64,000 bases of DNA from an uncultured Fluviicola sp. (GCA_913009205.1 CAJVYC010000013.1:1-64000), one strand, 5' to 3'; counted from the first letter of the stretch, positions 17,266 to 27,917 are shown. Translations and numbers: made by a program. The notes: generated by a model not told the origin, from the sequence alone.

Positions 17266-19032
17266 TTGCCAAAAGAATATTACCGCAACAAATCCAACGA
17301 ACTTCGAGCCTCAATTGCCGCCTTAAGAAAAAGGTTAATTGCTTTTTCAATGCTTCGCTTAGGAGTGTTTTTCGCAATCATTGCCGCTGTATATTTCTTC
17401 TACGGAAATTTCATGATAATTTCTATTTCTTTGGTGGTCGGACTTTTTATATTCTTCTTTTTAGTAACTCGCTTTTCAGACCTTAAAAACAAACAGCGCT
17501 ATTTAAATAATATGCTGAAAATTAACCAACTTGAACTTGCAGTTTTCGATGGTAACATTTCAGAACTGAAAACGGGCGATCAATATATTTTCGAAGAACA
17601 CGATTTCAATCAAGACATAGACCTTTTCGGACAAGGCTCGTTGTTTCAGATTATCAATAGAACGGCAACACCTAATGGAGAGAAGCACCTTGCGGATTGG
17701 TTGAATTCAAACACGATTGATCAGATAGCGGAAAAACAAAAAGCAACGGAAGAACTCGGTTTAAAAATCGAATGGAGACAAAAATACACTGTGGTCGCCT
17801 CCTTAATTGAATCTGATATTCAATCCCAAGACATTTTGAAATGGGTGAAGAATTACAACACTTTTGTTCCTCCTTTTTTCAATTGGTTCCCAATTCTATT
17901 CTCCACCTTATCTTTAGCTTTATTCACAACTTATGTCCTGGATCTAGTTCCAATTGGCGCACTTATTAGCTGGATGTTTCTTGGATTCACAATTTCAGGA
18001 GTCTACTTCAAAAAAGTAACCGCGCTCTACAATATCTCAAGTAAAATCAATGATACCCTTGCGCAATACTCGAAACTTCTAAAGTTGATTGAGAATGAAG
18101 ATTTCGAAAGTGAATTGCTGATCAAATGGAAAAATGAAATTCAATCAAAGGATATTAAAGCTTCTGAGCATCTAGAAATTTTAGCCCAAGAAATAACTCA
18201 TTTAGCGAATCGAAACAACCTTCTTTATGGTTTCGTTTCCAGTGCATTCCTGCTCTTGGATTTACGCTATTCCTTTAAAATCGAAAAATGGCTAAAAGAA
18301 TTCGACGGAGCCATGGGCGATTGGTTTGAGGCAATTGAACGTTTTGACGCCATTAATTCTCTTGGAAATTACCGTTTCAACCATCCCAATTACATTTATC
18401 CACAAATTATTTCTGACAACAAACAGCAATTGAATGCTAAGGACATTGGCCACCCACTTTTAAGTCCGAATTCAATCGTTACTAATTCAATCAAAGTCAG
18501 TACAGAGGACTTCTTTATTATCACAGGAGCTAACATGGCGGGAAAAAGCACGTTCCTAAGAACGGTTGCTGTGAACATCGTTATGGCGAACAATGGACTT
18601 CCGGTCTGCGCCAAATCTTTTATTTACCGTCCAGTTAAGCTTATATCAAGTATGAGAACATCGGATTCTTTAATGAATGATGAATCTTACTTCTTCTCTG
18701 AATTGAAACGGCTGAAGTTTATTGTTGATGCAATCAAAACGGACACCTATTTTATAATCCTCGATGAAATTCTGAAAGGGACAAATAGTAAAGACAAGGC
18801 TGAAGGGTCGCAGAGGTTCGTCGAGAAATTAGTTGGGTCGAAATCTACTGGGCTTATTGCAACGCATGATTTAAGTCTTTGTAAACTAGCAGACAAACTT
18901 CCTCAAATTCAAAATTACTATTTCGATGCAGAAATTGTAGATGATGAAATGTTCTTTGATTACACCTTCAAAAAAGGAATCTGCCAAAACATGAACGCCT
19001 CTTTCCTACTGAAGAAAATGGAAATCGTTTAG
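17266..19032 (+). CDS. Membrane-anchored MutS-family ATPase
   Basis: 588 residues. A TTG start is the only candidate: an in-frame stop lies at 17251 and the next ATG would remove part of the first membrane segment. Hydrophobic segments at about residues 29-66 and 205-245 predict two membrane hairpins. The C-terminal 200 residues are the MutS ATPase domain with Walker A GANMAGKSTFLRT (about 420), the switch region SMRTSDSLMNDESYFFSEL, and Walker B YFIILDEILKGTNS (about 500). No mismatch-recognition domain is present, so it is not MutS1. Such MutS-domain proteins are common in Bacteroidota and their substrate is unknown. Probably monocistronic. Confidence 0.8.
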   Translation: MPKEYYRNKSNELRASIAALRKRLIAFSMLRLGVFFAIIAAVYFFYGNFMIISISLVVGLFIFFFLVTRFSDLKNKQRYLNNMLKINQLELAVFDGNISELKTGDQYIFEEHDFNQDIDLFGQGSLFQIINRTATPNGEKHLADWLNSNTIDQIAEKQKATEELGLKIEWRQKYTVVASLIESDIQSQDILKWVKNYNTFVPPFFNWFPILFSTLSLALFTTYVLDLVPIGALISWMFLGFTISGVYFKKVTALYNISSKINDTLAQYSKLLKLIENEDFESELLIKWKNEIQSKDIKASEHLEILAQEITHLANRNNLLYGFVSSAFLLLDLRYSFKIEKWLKEFDGAMGDWFEAIERFDAINSLGNYRFNHPNYIYPQIISDNKQQLNAKDIGHPLLSPNSIVTNSIKVSTEDFFIITGANMAGKSTFLRTVAVNIVMANNGLPVCAKSFIYRPVKLISSMRTSDSLMNDESYFFSELKRLKFIVDAIKTDTYFIILDEILKGTNSKDKAEGSQRFVEKLVGSKSTGLIATHDLSLCKLADKLPQIQNYYFDAEIVDDEMFFDYTFKKGICQNMNASFLLKKMEIV

Positions 19033-19214
19033 TCATACCCCTCTTTTTGATTCAATTAATTCGCTAGGATTGATAGTCTCATATGATAAACTCTCTCTGT
19101 TTTTCAACCTTTACCTATTCACATACGTTATTCAAAAAGGTGGAAATTTCCCCAATTAAAAAGTCTTTGTTACTTTTATGAACAAATAACTATATCTACA
19201 TCTTAAATTCAGCT

Positions 19215-20999
19215 ATGAAAAAAATTTACTTATCAATTTTATCGTTGTCGCTTGTTAGTGTTGCTACTGCACAAACTACAACACCTGCGGAAGCAGTCGG
19301 AAAAATTCAATCACCTGTAATTAAATCAAGCAAAAAACCTACTAACATTGCTTCAGATAAGGCAATTCTTTGGGGACCAAACACATTTGGAACTCCAAGT
19401 GAATGGTCTTTTACTGATAATGCTACTTCTGGTGACAACTGGGTAATTGGAACTGGTGCTCCTTCTGGATCATTCGCAATTGCTGCTATTACTTCTACAA
19501 CTGCAGCTGACGGATTTGCATTGTTTGATTCGGATCTATTATGTTCTGGAAACCAAAACGCTGATGTTTATTTCAATACACCTATTGATTTAACCGGACA
19601 ATTGGCAGTTGCGGTAGAATTCGAATCTTTTTACAGAGCTTACGTTGGTAACTGTTACGTTATCGCAAGTACTGATGGAGTTACCTGGACAGAAGTTCAA
19701 GTTCACTCTGGTCTTGCTGTAAATGCTTCTACAACTAACTCTGAAATTACTACAGCAAACGTTTCTAGTATCGTAGGTGGATCTTCTACTGCATATTTCG
19801 GATTCAGATACATAGGTGGATGTGATTACGCGTGGATGGTTGATGATGTTTCTATCGTTACTCTTCCAGATAACGACGTTGCTCTTACAACTGGATGGCA
19901 TGCTGATATCGTTACTGATTACGAATATTCAATGACTCCATTGACACAAGTTCGTGAAATGCGCGCTGGTGTTATTGTTGAAAACCAAGGTGGATTAACT
20001 CAAACTGTTGATGTAACGTGTGATGTTTCTGACGGGGCTACTACTGTTGCTACATTGATGCAATCTGTTACTAGTGTTCCTGGTGTAATTGACACATTAT
20101 GGTTCAACACAGGATTCACTCCTTCTGCGATCGGAACGTATACTCCTACTTTCAGTATTCCTGCTGATATGGTGACTACAAATGATATCTTCACTGCTTC
20201 TGGTCTCGAAGTTAACAATAACCTAATGGCACACGACTATGGAACAACAGGTACTTTCGGTTTCAATCCAGCTGCTACTGATCCAACGAATGCTAATTCA
20301 TCTCACTCATGGGGTAACATTTATTATCCAGAGGTAGATCAAATGATCTATGGTATTGATATTAACTTCGCAACTGGAACTACTGCTGATTTATACGTTC
20401 TTGCTAGAGTTCAGGAAATGGATGCAAGTGGTTCTATTCAAGATCCTTTAACATATAACAATGAAACAGATCACACTGTTGTATCAAGTGAAATTGGATC
20501 ATCTATTACAACAATTACATTCCCATCACCGTCTTTATTAGAAGCTGGAAAAGGATATATGATTGATGTACTTAAAGTTGATGGTACAACTGGACCAGAA
20601 GCTATGTACTTTGGAGGAACGGATGCATCTCAAGAAGATGATGATTTCTCTACTGTTGGATACGGACCTTTTGGAGCTGCAAATGCTATTAACTATTTCT
20701 CTGGTTGGGACTTTGCTCCATACATAAGAGCTAATTTTGATGCTTCTTTAGATGTTACTGTTAATACTCTTGAAGGTGTTGCGGTATTCCCTAACCCATC
20801 TCAAGGTGAAATCACTATTACAAACAACAACGGCGATGCTAACGCAATTGAGATCACTAACCTAGCTGGACAAGTGGTTTACACTGTATCTGTTTCTGCT
20901 GCGACAACTGTTGATTTAGGATCTTTTGGATCTGGAGTTTACCTTGTTAAGGTATCTAACGGAATTGGCTCTTTAGTTGAAAGAGTCGTAATTAAGTAA
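19215..20999 (+). CDS. T9SS-secreted protein with jelly-roll (choice-of-anchor-like) domain
   Basis: 594 residues. Signal peptide MKKIYLSILSLSLVSVATAQ. Residues about 60-220 contain a WSFTDNATSGDNWVIG start and a GFRYIGGCDYAWMVDDVSI end, the pattern of choice-of-anchor J/MAM-like beta-sandwich domains. A CARDB/Ig-like middle follows (VENQGGLTQTVDVTCDV), then a T9SS type A domain from about residue 518 (FPNPSQGEITITNN to ERVVIK). No catalytic residues are recognised; a role in adhesion or binding is inference. It stands alone with a strong terminator after it. Confidence 0.8.
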   Translation: MKKIYLSILSLSLVSVATAQTTTPAEAVGKIQSPVIKSSKKPTNIASDKAILWGPNTFGTPSEWSFTDNATSGDNWVIGTGAPSGSFAIAAITSTTAADGFALFDSDLLCSGNQNADVYFNTPIDLTGQLAVAVEFESFYRAYVGNCYVIASTDGVTWTEVQVHSGLAVNASTTNSEITTANVSSIVGGSSTAYFGFRYIGGCDYAWMVDDVSIVTLPDNDVALTTGWHADIVTDYEYSMTPLTQVREMRAGVIVENQGGLTQTVDVTCDVSDGATTVATLMQSVTSVPGVIDTLWFNTGFTPSAIGTYTPTFSIPADMVTTNDIFTASGLEVNNNLMAHDYGTTGTFGFNPAATDPTNANSSHSWGNIYYPEVDQMIYGIDINFATGTTADLYVLARVQEMDASGSIQDPLTYNNETDHTVVSSEIGSSITTITFPSPSLLEAGKGYMIDVLKVDGTTGPEAMYFGGTDASQEDDDFSTVGYGPFGAANAINYFSGWDFAPYIRANFDASLDVTVNTLEGVAVFPNPSQGEITITNNNGDANAIEITNLAGQVVYTVSVSAATTVDLGSFGSGVYLVKVSNGIGSLVERVVIK

Positions 21000-21017
21000 A
21001 TTTTACTTCAAAATATA

Positions 21018-21054
21018 AAAGTCCGTATCGGTTTAACTGATACGGGCTTTTTTT
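21018..21054 (+). terminator. Rho-independent terminator after the T9SS jelly-roll gene
   Basis: A 12-position stem AAAGTCCGTATC (21018-21029) / GATACGGGCTTT (21039-21050) with one wobble; the loop can extend the stem through GGTT/AACT. Followed by a T-run. Confidence 0.92.
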
Positions 21055-21217
21055 GTGTCATTAAACTAGCCATTGTGGCGTTGTTCAGAATAATTAACTG
21101 ACAGCGATGTCATATCGTTTCCTTTCCATTTATTGTTAAAAAATAAGGATTAAGATAATCGCTCTAATTCCAAGTTTTCAAATGTTAAAATCATTTTATT
21201 TCATAAAAATAACACCT

Positions 21218-21522
21218 TACTTTTGCTGTGCATAAATATCTATTTAACAGAGTTGAATATCAATATGTTAGCTATCTGACTTAGCGCCTAAAAACCCATA
21301 AATACCTGGTTTCCATTTGACAACAAATGTTAAAAAACGAATTTAAGTGTAATTTTTTGGAGGCAACAGCGTTTAATAGATAACGTTACGAGTTGATGAA
21401 ACACAAAAAAGTTGGCATACAATTTGACTGTATATAATCAACTAAGTAGAAGTTAGTTTTCATAAGTAGTAGTAGTTTAGGTTTTGTTCGGGAATGACGC
21501 CAGTCATTCCCGTTCATGTTTT
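21218..21522 (+). ncRNA. Possible untranslated transcript in the lepA upstream gap
   Basis: In the 580-bp gap before lepA, TACTTTTG (21218-21225) fits TAnnTTTG. About 260 bp downstream a perfect hairpin, CGGGAATGAC / GTCATTCCCG with loop GCCA (21489-21512), is followed by TTCATGTTTT, a poor U-tract. Between them are a small hairpin CATTTG/CAAATG at 21314-21329 and no credible ORF. It could be an sRNA, a lepA leader with an attenuator-like hairpin, or nothing. No Rfam family is recognised by eye. Confidence 0.25.
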
Positions 21523-21590
21523 ATAGACCTTTTGTTTTATGACAAGCCTTCAATCTTCACACATTGTATATTTAATCCATTAATTTGACG

Positions 21591-21598
21591 TATTTTTG
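21591..21598 (+). promoter_or_regulatory. -7 promoter element of lepA
   Basis: TATTTTTG matches TAnnTTTG, 36 bp before the lepA ATG. A TTG at 21564-21566 is 24 bp upstream, slightly long for the -33 spacing. Confidence 0.5.
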
Positions 21599-21634
21599 TA
21601 GGCTAAAAGTCAATTACAGAGCTTATAATCAGGT

Positions 21635-23431
21635 ATGAAAAACATTCGAAATTTTTGCATCATTGCACACATTGACCACGGGAAGAGTACCCTTGCAGAT
21701 CGTCTATTGCAAACAACTGGTACAATATCAGACCGTGAGATGCAAAATCAGGCTCTTGATGACATGGACATCGAGCGCGAACGTGGCATTACAATTAAAA
21801 GTCACGCGATTCAAATGAACTACAACCACAGCGGTGAAGATTTCATTTTGAACTTAATTGACACGCCTGGTCACGTTGATTTTTCGTACGAAGTTTCTAG
21901 ATCTATTGCGGCTTGTGAAGGTGCGCTATTAATTGTAGATGCTGCTCAAGGAATTGAAGCTCAAACCATCTCAAATTTATATTTGGCTTTGGAACATGAT
22001 CTTGAAATCATTCCAATTCTTAACAAAATGGATCTTCCTGGTGCGAACCCTGAAGAAGTTACAGATCAAATCGTTGAATTGATTGGCTGTGATCCTAGCG
22101 AAGTTATTCAAGCCTCAGGTAAAACTGGACTTGGTGTTCAAGACATTTTAGATGCCGTTATTGATCGCGTTCCTGCTCCAAGTGGAGATGAAAACGCACC
22201 ATTGGAAGCAATGATCTTCGATTCTGTATTCAACCCCTTTAGAGGAATTATCGCCTATTACCGTGTTCGTAACGGGGTTATTAGAAAAGGGGATAAAATT
22301 AAATTCTTCAACACTGGAAAAAGCTACGGAGCCGAAGAAATTGGGATCCTGAAAATGGATCTTGTTGCCAAAAAAGAAGTTCGAGCTGGAGATGTTGGAT
22401 ACATCATTTCTGGAATTAAAAAAGCCGCTGAAGTTAAAGTAGGTGATACGATTACAGCACTAGATAACCCTTGTGAAAAAGCGATTCAAGGTTTTGAGGA
22501 TGTAAAACCAATGGTATTTTCGGGTGTTTATCCAGTTGATACTGAAGATTACGAGGAGTTGCGTTACTCGATGGAAAAATTGCAACTGAATGATTCTTCT
22601 TTGGTTTTTGAACCGGAATCATCTGCAGCCTTAGGTTTTGGTTTCCGTTGTGGGTTCTTAGGAATGCTTCACATGGAAATTATACAGGAACGTTTGGAGC
22701 GTGAGTTCAACATGACAGTTATTACAACTGTGCCCAACGTGTCGTATAAAGCTTTTATGCGTAGAGATCCTGAAACTGCAATTATTGTAAATAATCCTTC
22801 TGAACTTCCCGATCCTTCTGGAATGGAATTGATTGAGGAACCTTATATAAGAGCTCAGGTTATTACCAAATCGGAGTACGTCGGACAAATCATGACTCTT
22901 TGTATTGAAAAAAGAGGTGAATTGACGAACCAAGTATACTTGACACAGGATCGTGTCGAACTTTCTTTCGAAATGCCAATGGGTGAGATTGTATTTGATT
23001 TCTACGATCGTTTAAAAACGGTTTCTAGAGGTTATGCTTCTTTTGACTACCATCCAATTGGATACAGAGCATCAGACTTGATTAAAATGGAGATCCTTCT
23101 CAATGGAGATCAAATTGATGCATTATCGGCTTTAGTTCACAGAAGCAATGCCTTCGATTTAGGAAAAAGAATTTGTATCAAGTTAAAGGAGTTAATTCCT
23201 CGACAACAGTTCGAGATTCCAATTCAAGCTGCCATTGGTGCGAAGATTATCTCGAGAGAGACGATTAAAGCCCTTAGAAAAGATGTTACTGCAAAGTGTT
23301 ATGGTGGTGATATATCACGTAAACGTAAACTTCTTGAAAAGCAAAAAGCAGGTAAGAAACGTATGCGTCAAGTTGGTAGTGTTCAAATTCCACAAGAGGC
23401 ATTCATGGCCGTTCTTAAGCTAAATGATTAA
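21635..23431 (+). CDS. lepA: Elongation factor 4 (translation GTPase LepA)
   Basis: 598 residues, the standard EF4 length. The N-terminal G domain has AHIDHGKST (P-loop), RGITIKSH (switch I), DTPGHVDF (G3) and NKMDLP (G4). EF-G-like domains II, III and V follow, then the LepA-specific C-terminal domain with a basic tail ([20 protein letters not shown]). It is a ribosome-associated GTPase implicated in back-translocation and ribosome assembly. The start is set by the conserved [19 protein letters not shown]. It stands alone and converges on a minus-strand gene. Confidence 0.98.
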   Translation: MKNIRNFCIIAHIDHGKSTLADRLLQTTGTISDREMQNQALDDMDIERERGITIKSHAIQMNYNHSGEDFILNLIDTPGHVDFSYEVSRSIAACEGALLIVDAAQGIEAQTISNLYLALEHDLEIIPILNKMDLPGANPEEVTDQIVELIGCDPSEVIQASGKTGLGVQDILDAVIDRVPAPSGDENAPLEAMIFDSVFNPFRGIIAYYRVRNGVIRKGDKIKFFNTGKSYGAEEIGILKMDLVAKKEVRAGDVGYIISGIKKAAEVKVGDTITALDNPCEKAIQGFEDVKPMVFSGVYPVDTEDYEELRYSMEKLQLNDSSLVFEPESSAALGFGFRCGFLGMLHMEIIQERLEREFNMTVITTVPNVSYKAFMRRDPETAIIVNNPSELPDPSGMELIEEPYIRAQVITKSEYVGQIMTLCIEKRGELTNQVYLTQDRVELSFEMPMGEIVFDFYDRLKTVSRGYASFDYHPIGYRASDLIKMEILLNGDQIDALSALVHRSNAFDLGKRICIKLKELIPRQQFEIPIQAAIGAKIISRETIKALRKDVTAKCYGGDISRKRKLLEKQKAGKKRMRQVGSVQIPQEAFMAVLKLND

Positions 23432-23456
23432 ACTTCTTCAATAAAAAGTATCGTAC

Positions 23457-23483
23457 AAAAAAATAGAGATGATAAATCATCTC
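23457..23483 (-). terminator. Rho-independent terminator for the DUF3108 gene
   Basis: A perfect 8-bp stem GAGATGAT / ATCATCTC with a 2-nt loop (23466-23483). On the minus strand it is followed by TATTTTTTT, so it terminates the leftward gene; the rightward side lacks T residues. Confidence 0.85.
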
Positions 23484-23505
23484 CACTTCTCACAATTCGT
23501 GCAGT

Positions 23506-24294
23506 TTACTTTGTCACCTTGCTACTCAACTCGTTCTTCAAGCCATTCCATTCAACGAGGTGCATTTTAACCGTACCAACAGGTATCTTTGCTTTTACCA
23601 AAACTGGTATTCTATTTTTATCTGCTGTTACCCAGAACTGTACATCATCTTCATGTTCGAAGTATCTTCCTGTTTGCACTACTGGCACAAACCTATAACA
23701 TTCAAATTTTCCTTTTCTAATTCTAACTTCTTCTTTCCCCATGCACTTGATTTTCAGAGTAAATACCTCATTATCCATAAAGCATTTAAAAGAGAATATT
23801 TTGCCTTTTTTCATTGCGTCAAAATTCAAAGTTCTAGCTCTATAAAAAGAAGAAATCATGTCCTGAATTCCCATTGATACAGTATAGTCCTCTTTACCAT
23901 TGTAAACTTTATTCTGGTTTTGAGAGAAGTCGTATCGTTGGTCAATTTTATAACCACCTTCGTTGACATGTCTCTTAAAGATCCAAGGCATCATTGATTT
24001 CTTATCAATATAGCTCTCGTAAGTATCATATACTTTGTAAAACGAATTGAAACCACCTAATGTTCTTCCTGTTCCCCTTACGTGGTACAATGCACGCCCA
24101 TCTCTTTTATGCTTCGTTGATTTAACTTCGATAATAGCTTCACCCGCATCAACAAATCCGAAGGTAACTCGATACCTCAATCTTTCACCCTCCTCAAACG
24201 CAGTGTTCAAAACCGAAGGGTATTTCACTAAACTCGAGCTTGTCATCGCAATAAACACAATGAATAATCCGATAAAATAAAATAACTTTCTCAT
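23506..24294 (-). CDS. DUF3108 domain-containing periplasmic protein
   Basis: 262 residues from the internal ATG that opens a signal peptide (MRKLFYFIGLFIVFIAM); the upstream ATG at 24309 adds only five residues. The body is beta-rich with GERLRYRVTFGFVDAGEAIIEV near the N-terminus and WVTADKNRIPVLVKAKIPVGTVKMHL near the C-terminus, the pattern of DUF3108, predicted to form an outer-membrane-associated beta structure. Biochemical function is unknown. It lies downstream of the ompA-like gene on the same strand, 66 bp away, and could be cotranscribed with it. Confidence 0.75.
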   Translation of the reverse strand: MRKLFYFIGLFIVFIAMTSSSLVKYPSVLNTAFEEGERLRYRVTFGFVDAGEAIIEVKSTKHKRDGRALYHVRGTGRTLGGFNSFYKVYDTYESYIDKKSMMPWIFKRHVNEGGYKIDQRYDFSQNQNKVYNGKEDYTVSMGIQDMISSFYRARTLNFDAMKKGKIFSFKCFMDNEVFTLKIKCMGKEEVRIRKGKFECYRFVPVVQTGRYFEHEDDVQFWVTADKNRIPVLVKAKIPVGTVKMHLVEWNGLKNELSSKVTK

Positions 24295-24360
24295 AGCAAA
24301 TTGTATCAATGTGCAACGTTAAATACAAATGATATGCCAAACAATTTAATTGTATGAGAA

Positions 24361-25035
24361 TTACTCAATAATCTGTACCTCAGTTCTACGATTTTCGGCT
24401 CTCCCAGTAAGTGTTGAGTTATCGGCAATTGGCTGATTCATTCCATATCCTTCCGTTCTTACACGTCCAGCTAAAACACCTTTTTTCACTAAATATGCTT
24501 TCACCGCAAGGGCTCTATCCTTCGATAGAACTAAGTTGCCATCTGCAGCACCAATGTTGTCCGTGTGACCGGCAACTAGTATTTTAAGAGTCTTTTTACG
24601 GTTCATATAATCTACAAGTTCGTTTAACGAAGAATAACTTCCTGACTTAATAGTAGACTTCCCTGTTTCAAAATTGAGGTTGGATAGAATAAATGAATCA
24701 CCCATCCAATAAGAAATAGAGATAACCATATTCTGAAATTTAGCATTCGCAGGGATATTAGGAATCTCGATTGAATTGTAGTCCATATCGTCACCAATCG
24801 CGCTAATCTTGATGTCATATGTGTCCCCTGCTGGCAATTGGACTAAGAACTTTCCATTCGCATTTGTGATCCCAACGATCTTCTTTTTCGTTTTCTGTCC
24901 GATAAAAACAATTTTGTCATTCGGGATAACCACTCCATCAGGATCTGTTACCGATACAGTTACTGGCGCATCGGGTGATTGTGCATTGAGAATCAAGCTC
25001 AATAGACAAAGAATAAGTGTTGTATAGATTTTCAT
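24361..25035 (-). CDS. OmpA-family peptidoglycan-binding protein
   Basis: 224 residues from the ATG opening the signal peptide (MKIYTTLILCLLSLILNAQ). Residues 25-110 are a carboxypeptidase-regulatory-like/Ig-type domain. The C-terminal half is an OmpA domain: LNFETGKSTIKSGSYSSL, VAGHTDNIGAADGNLVLSKDRA, and the final GYGMNQPIADNSTLTGRAENRR, with the Asp and Arg residues that bind meso-diaminopimelate. It likely tethers the outer membrane to peptidoglycan. It lacks a beta-barrel, so it is of the periplasmic OmpA-like type. Confidence 0.85.
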   Translation of the reverse strand: MKIYTTLILCLLSLILNAQSPDAPVTVSVTDPDGVVIPNDKIVFIGQKTKKKIVGITNANGKFLVQLPAGDTYDIKISAIGDDMDYNSIEIPNIPANAKFQNMVISISYWMGDSFILSNLNFETGKSTIKSGSYSSLNELVDYMNRKKTLKILVAGHTDNIGAADGNLVLSKDRALAVKAYLVKKGVLAGRVRTEGYGMNQPIADNSTLTGRAENRRTEVQIIE

Positions 25036-25109
25036 AATAGTAAAGTTTAAGTTCACTATTAGAATATCATTTATTCAAAAAAGTAACTGTTTATTCTCGG
25101 CAAAGCTTT

Positions 25110-27917
25110 CTAAATAACAACATTAACGATCTTCCCAGGAATAACAATTACCTTTTTAGGTGCATTCCCCTCTAACCATTTCTTTGCTACTTCATGGGCA
25201 AGCACTTCCTTCTCAATATCTTCTTTCCCCATTTCTGTTGGAAGTTCAATTTTGAATCGCATTTTACCGTTGAATGAAACAGGGTATGAATGATTGGCTT
25301 CAATCAAGTTCGCTTCATTGAATTCAGGGAAATTTGTATAGCTTAAAGCTCCAGCGTCGTTTCCAAGTTTAATCCAAAGTTCTTCGGCGATATGAGGTGC
25401 GTAAGGTGAAATCAGAACAACCAGTTCTTGCAGGACGTCTTTGTTGTTGCATTTTTGCTCCGTTAATTCATTCACACAAATCATAAAGTTTGAAACTCCT
25501 GTATTGAATGAGAAACGTTCTAAATCATCACCAATTTTCTTAATCGTTTTGTGCAGTGTCTTCAATGCTTTTGGATCTGCACCTCCTTCACTGATACTTA
25601 CATTCCCATCTTGATCATGGAATAAACGCCATAATTTTTTTAAAAAATTATGCACTCCACTTATACCTTGTGTGTCCCATGGTTTACTTTGTTCAAGGGG
25701 CCCTAAGAACATTTCGTACATTCGAAGTGTATCTGCTCCATATCGCTCAACGAGTTCATCTGGCGTTTGCACGTTGAATTTAGATTTTGACATCTTTTCA
25801 ACTTCGTGACCACAAATGTAAGTCCCATCTTCTTCAAGGATAAATTCAGCGTTAGCAAACTCTGGTCTCCAAGCTTTAAATGCTGCAACATCCAGAACAT
25901 CATTTTCAACCATTGAAATATCTGCATGAATAGGTGTTACATCGTAATAATTCTTTTTAGAATTTGTGACAATCTTATTAGTATCCGAAACACGATAAAC
26001 AAAGCTACTTCTTCCCAAAATCATCCCTTGATTTATCATTTTCTGGAATGGCTCTTCAAAAGGAATCAAGTCCAAATCATAAAGGAATTTTGTCCAGAAA
26101 CGAGAATACAATAAGTGACCCGTAGCGTGTTCTGAGCCACCGATGTATAAGTCAACGTTTTTCCAATAATCCACTTTATCTTTTGCCACGAACTCATTGT
26201 CGTTCGTTGGATCCATATATCTTAAAAAGTACCATGAACTTCCTGCCCAACCGGGCATTGTGTTGAATTCCATACGATCACCTTCAGAGTGATTCCAAGC
26301 TCCTTTCTCAGCACGTGCTAATGGTGGCTCACCATCTTCAGTCGGTAAATATTTATCCACTTCCGGAAGTGTAATTGGCAAGCTTTCATCTGAAACCAAA
26401 TGTGGAATTTCGTCTTTGTAATAAACAGGAAACGGCTCGCCCCAATAGCGTTGTCTTGAGAAAACTGCATCTCTTAAACGGTATTGCGTTTTTCCTTTTC
26501 CGAATCCTCTTTTCTCTATCTCGTAAATCGCAAGTTTGCCTGCTTTTTTTACGTTCAATCCATTTAAAAAATCAGATTTGGTAATTATGGCATCCTTTTC
26601 AGAATAGGCCTCTTCGCTTATGTCTTTGTCTTCAAATATGTTAATAATGTCAATTCCGAAATGCTTTGCGAAATCATAATCTCTTTGATCTCCGCAAGGA
26701 ACTGCCATTACAGCGCCTGTTCCGTAGGATGCCAGGACGTAATCACCAATCCAAATCTGAACTTTATCACCTGTGAATGGATGAATAGCAAACGCCCCCG
26801 TATTTTGACCCGAAATATTTTTCACATCTGCTTGACGATCTCTCTCCGACTTCAACGATGCTTGTTTCTTATATTCTGCTACGCCGTCCGCGAATTCAAG
26901 AGTTGTAATTTCATCTACAAATGGATGTTCTGGTGCTAAAACCATGAACGAAACGCCGTAAATTGTATCCGCTCGTGTTGTAAACACTTCAACATCGTGG
27001 TCGGAACCGTCAATTTTGAAATGAACCGAAGCGCCTTGCGATTTTCCGATCCAGTTGCGTTGCTGATCTTTGATTGAATCTGTCCAGTCTACTGTATCCA
27101 AACCTGTCAATAAACGCTCTGCATAAGCTTTAATTCGCATCGACCATTGGCGCATCAATTTCTGAACAACAGGATGCCCTCCCCTCTCAGAAACTCCGTT
27201 TACAACTTCATCGTTGGCCAAAACAGTTCCCAAAGCAGGACACCAGTTCACCCATGAATCGGCCAAATAAGTCAAACGATAACTCATAAGTGTTTTGCTC
27301 TTATCCGCTTCGCTCATTGCTTTCCATTCCTCAGCCGAGAAAGTTCCTTCGTAATCGTGTGTTGCGTTTACATTTGCATTCCCCTCTGCTTCAAACGTTG
27401 AAATCAAATCTCCAATTCGTACTGCTTTGTCGCTTGTATTGTTGTACCAGCAGTCGAATAATTGCTTAAAAATCCATTGTGTCCATTTGTAATATTCTGG
27501 AGAAGACGTTCTGACTTCGCGGTCCCAGTCGAATGAGAATCCCATGATGTCTAGCTGCTTTCTGTATCCAGAAATTACGTTTCCTTCTTTGTCTGTTCCC
27601 CCGTCAATGTTCGTTATCGTCGTTATCGCGGGATGTTGTCCTGTTTGAATAGCATATTGTTCCGCAGGCAATCCAAATGAATCGTAACCCATCGGATGCA
27701 GAACATTGAATCCTTGCAAACGCTTGTATCTAGAATAAATATCAGATGCGATATAACCAAGTGGGTGACCTACGTGAAGTCCAGCTCCAGAAGGGTATGG
27801 AAACATATCCAACACATAAAACTTAGGTTTTTCTGAGTGATCCTCAGCCCTGAAGGTTTTATTCTCTGCCCAAAATGATCTCCATTTTGATTCTATCTCT
27901 CTAAAATTGTATTCCAT
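25110..27917 (-). CDS. leuS: Leucyl-tRNA synthetase
   Basis: 935 residues from the ATG at 27917; an upstream TTG-initiated extension overlaps the promoter region and is rejected. Class I signatures: PYPSGAGLHVGHPLGY near residues 40-55 (HIGH equivalent HVGH) and EKMSKSKFNVQ near residue 705. The CP1 editing domain lies between, followed by the anticodon-binding domain and a C-terminal tail. The protein is longer than the E. coli enzyme, as usual in Bacteroidota. It charges leucine onto tRNA-Leu, including the tRNA-Leu(CAA) at 61.5 kb. TACCTTTG stands upstream as a promoter element. Confidence 0.97.
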   Translation of the reverse strand: MEYNFREIESKWRSFWAENKTFRAEDHSEKPKFYVLDMFPYPSGAGLHVGHPLGYIASDIYSRYKRLQGFNVLHPMGYDSFGLPAEQYAIQTGQHPAITTITNIDGGTDKEGNVISGYRKQLDIMGFSFDWDREVRTSSPEYYKWTQWIFKQLFDCWYNNTSDKAVRIGDLISTFEAEGNANVNATHDYEGTFSAEEWKAMSEADKSKTLMSYRLTYLADSWVNWCPALGTVLANDEVVNGVSERGGHPVVQKLMRQWSMRIKAYAERLLTGLDTVDWTDSIKDQQRNWIGKSQGASVHFKIDGSDHDVEVFTTRADTIYGVSFMVLAPEHPFVDEITTLEFADGVAEYKKQASLKSERDRQADVKNISGQNTGAFAIHPFTGDKVQIWIGDYVLASYGTGAVMAVPCGDQRDYDFAKHFGIDIINIFEDKDISEEAYSEKDAIITKSDFLNGLNVKKAGKLAIYEIEKRGFGKGKTQYRLRDAVFSRQRYWGEPFPVYYKDEIPHLVSDESLPITLPEVDKYLPTEDGEPPLARAEKGAWNHSEGDRMEFNTMPGWAGSSWYFLRYMDPTNDNEFVAKDKVDYWKNVDLYIGGSEHATGHLLYSRFWTKFLYDLDLIPFEEPFQKMINQGMILGRSSFVYRVSDTNKIVTNSKKNYYDVTPIHADISMVENDVLDVAAFKAWRPEFANAEFILEEDGTYICGHEVEKMSKSKFNVQTPDELVERYGADTLRMYEMFLGPLEQSKPWDTQGISGVHNFLKKLWRLFHDQDGNVSISEGGADPKALKTLHKTIKKIGDDLERFSFNTGVSNFMICVNELTEQKCNNKDVLQELVVLISPYAPHIAEELWIKLGNDAGALSYTNFPEFNEANLIEANHSYPVSFNGKMRFKIELPTEMGKEDIEKEVLAHEVAKKWLEGNAPKKVIVIPGKIVNVVI

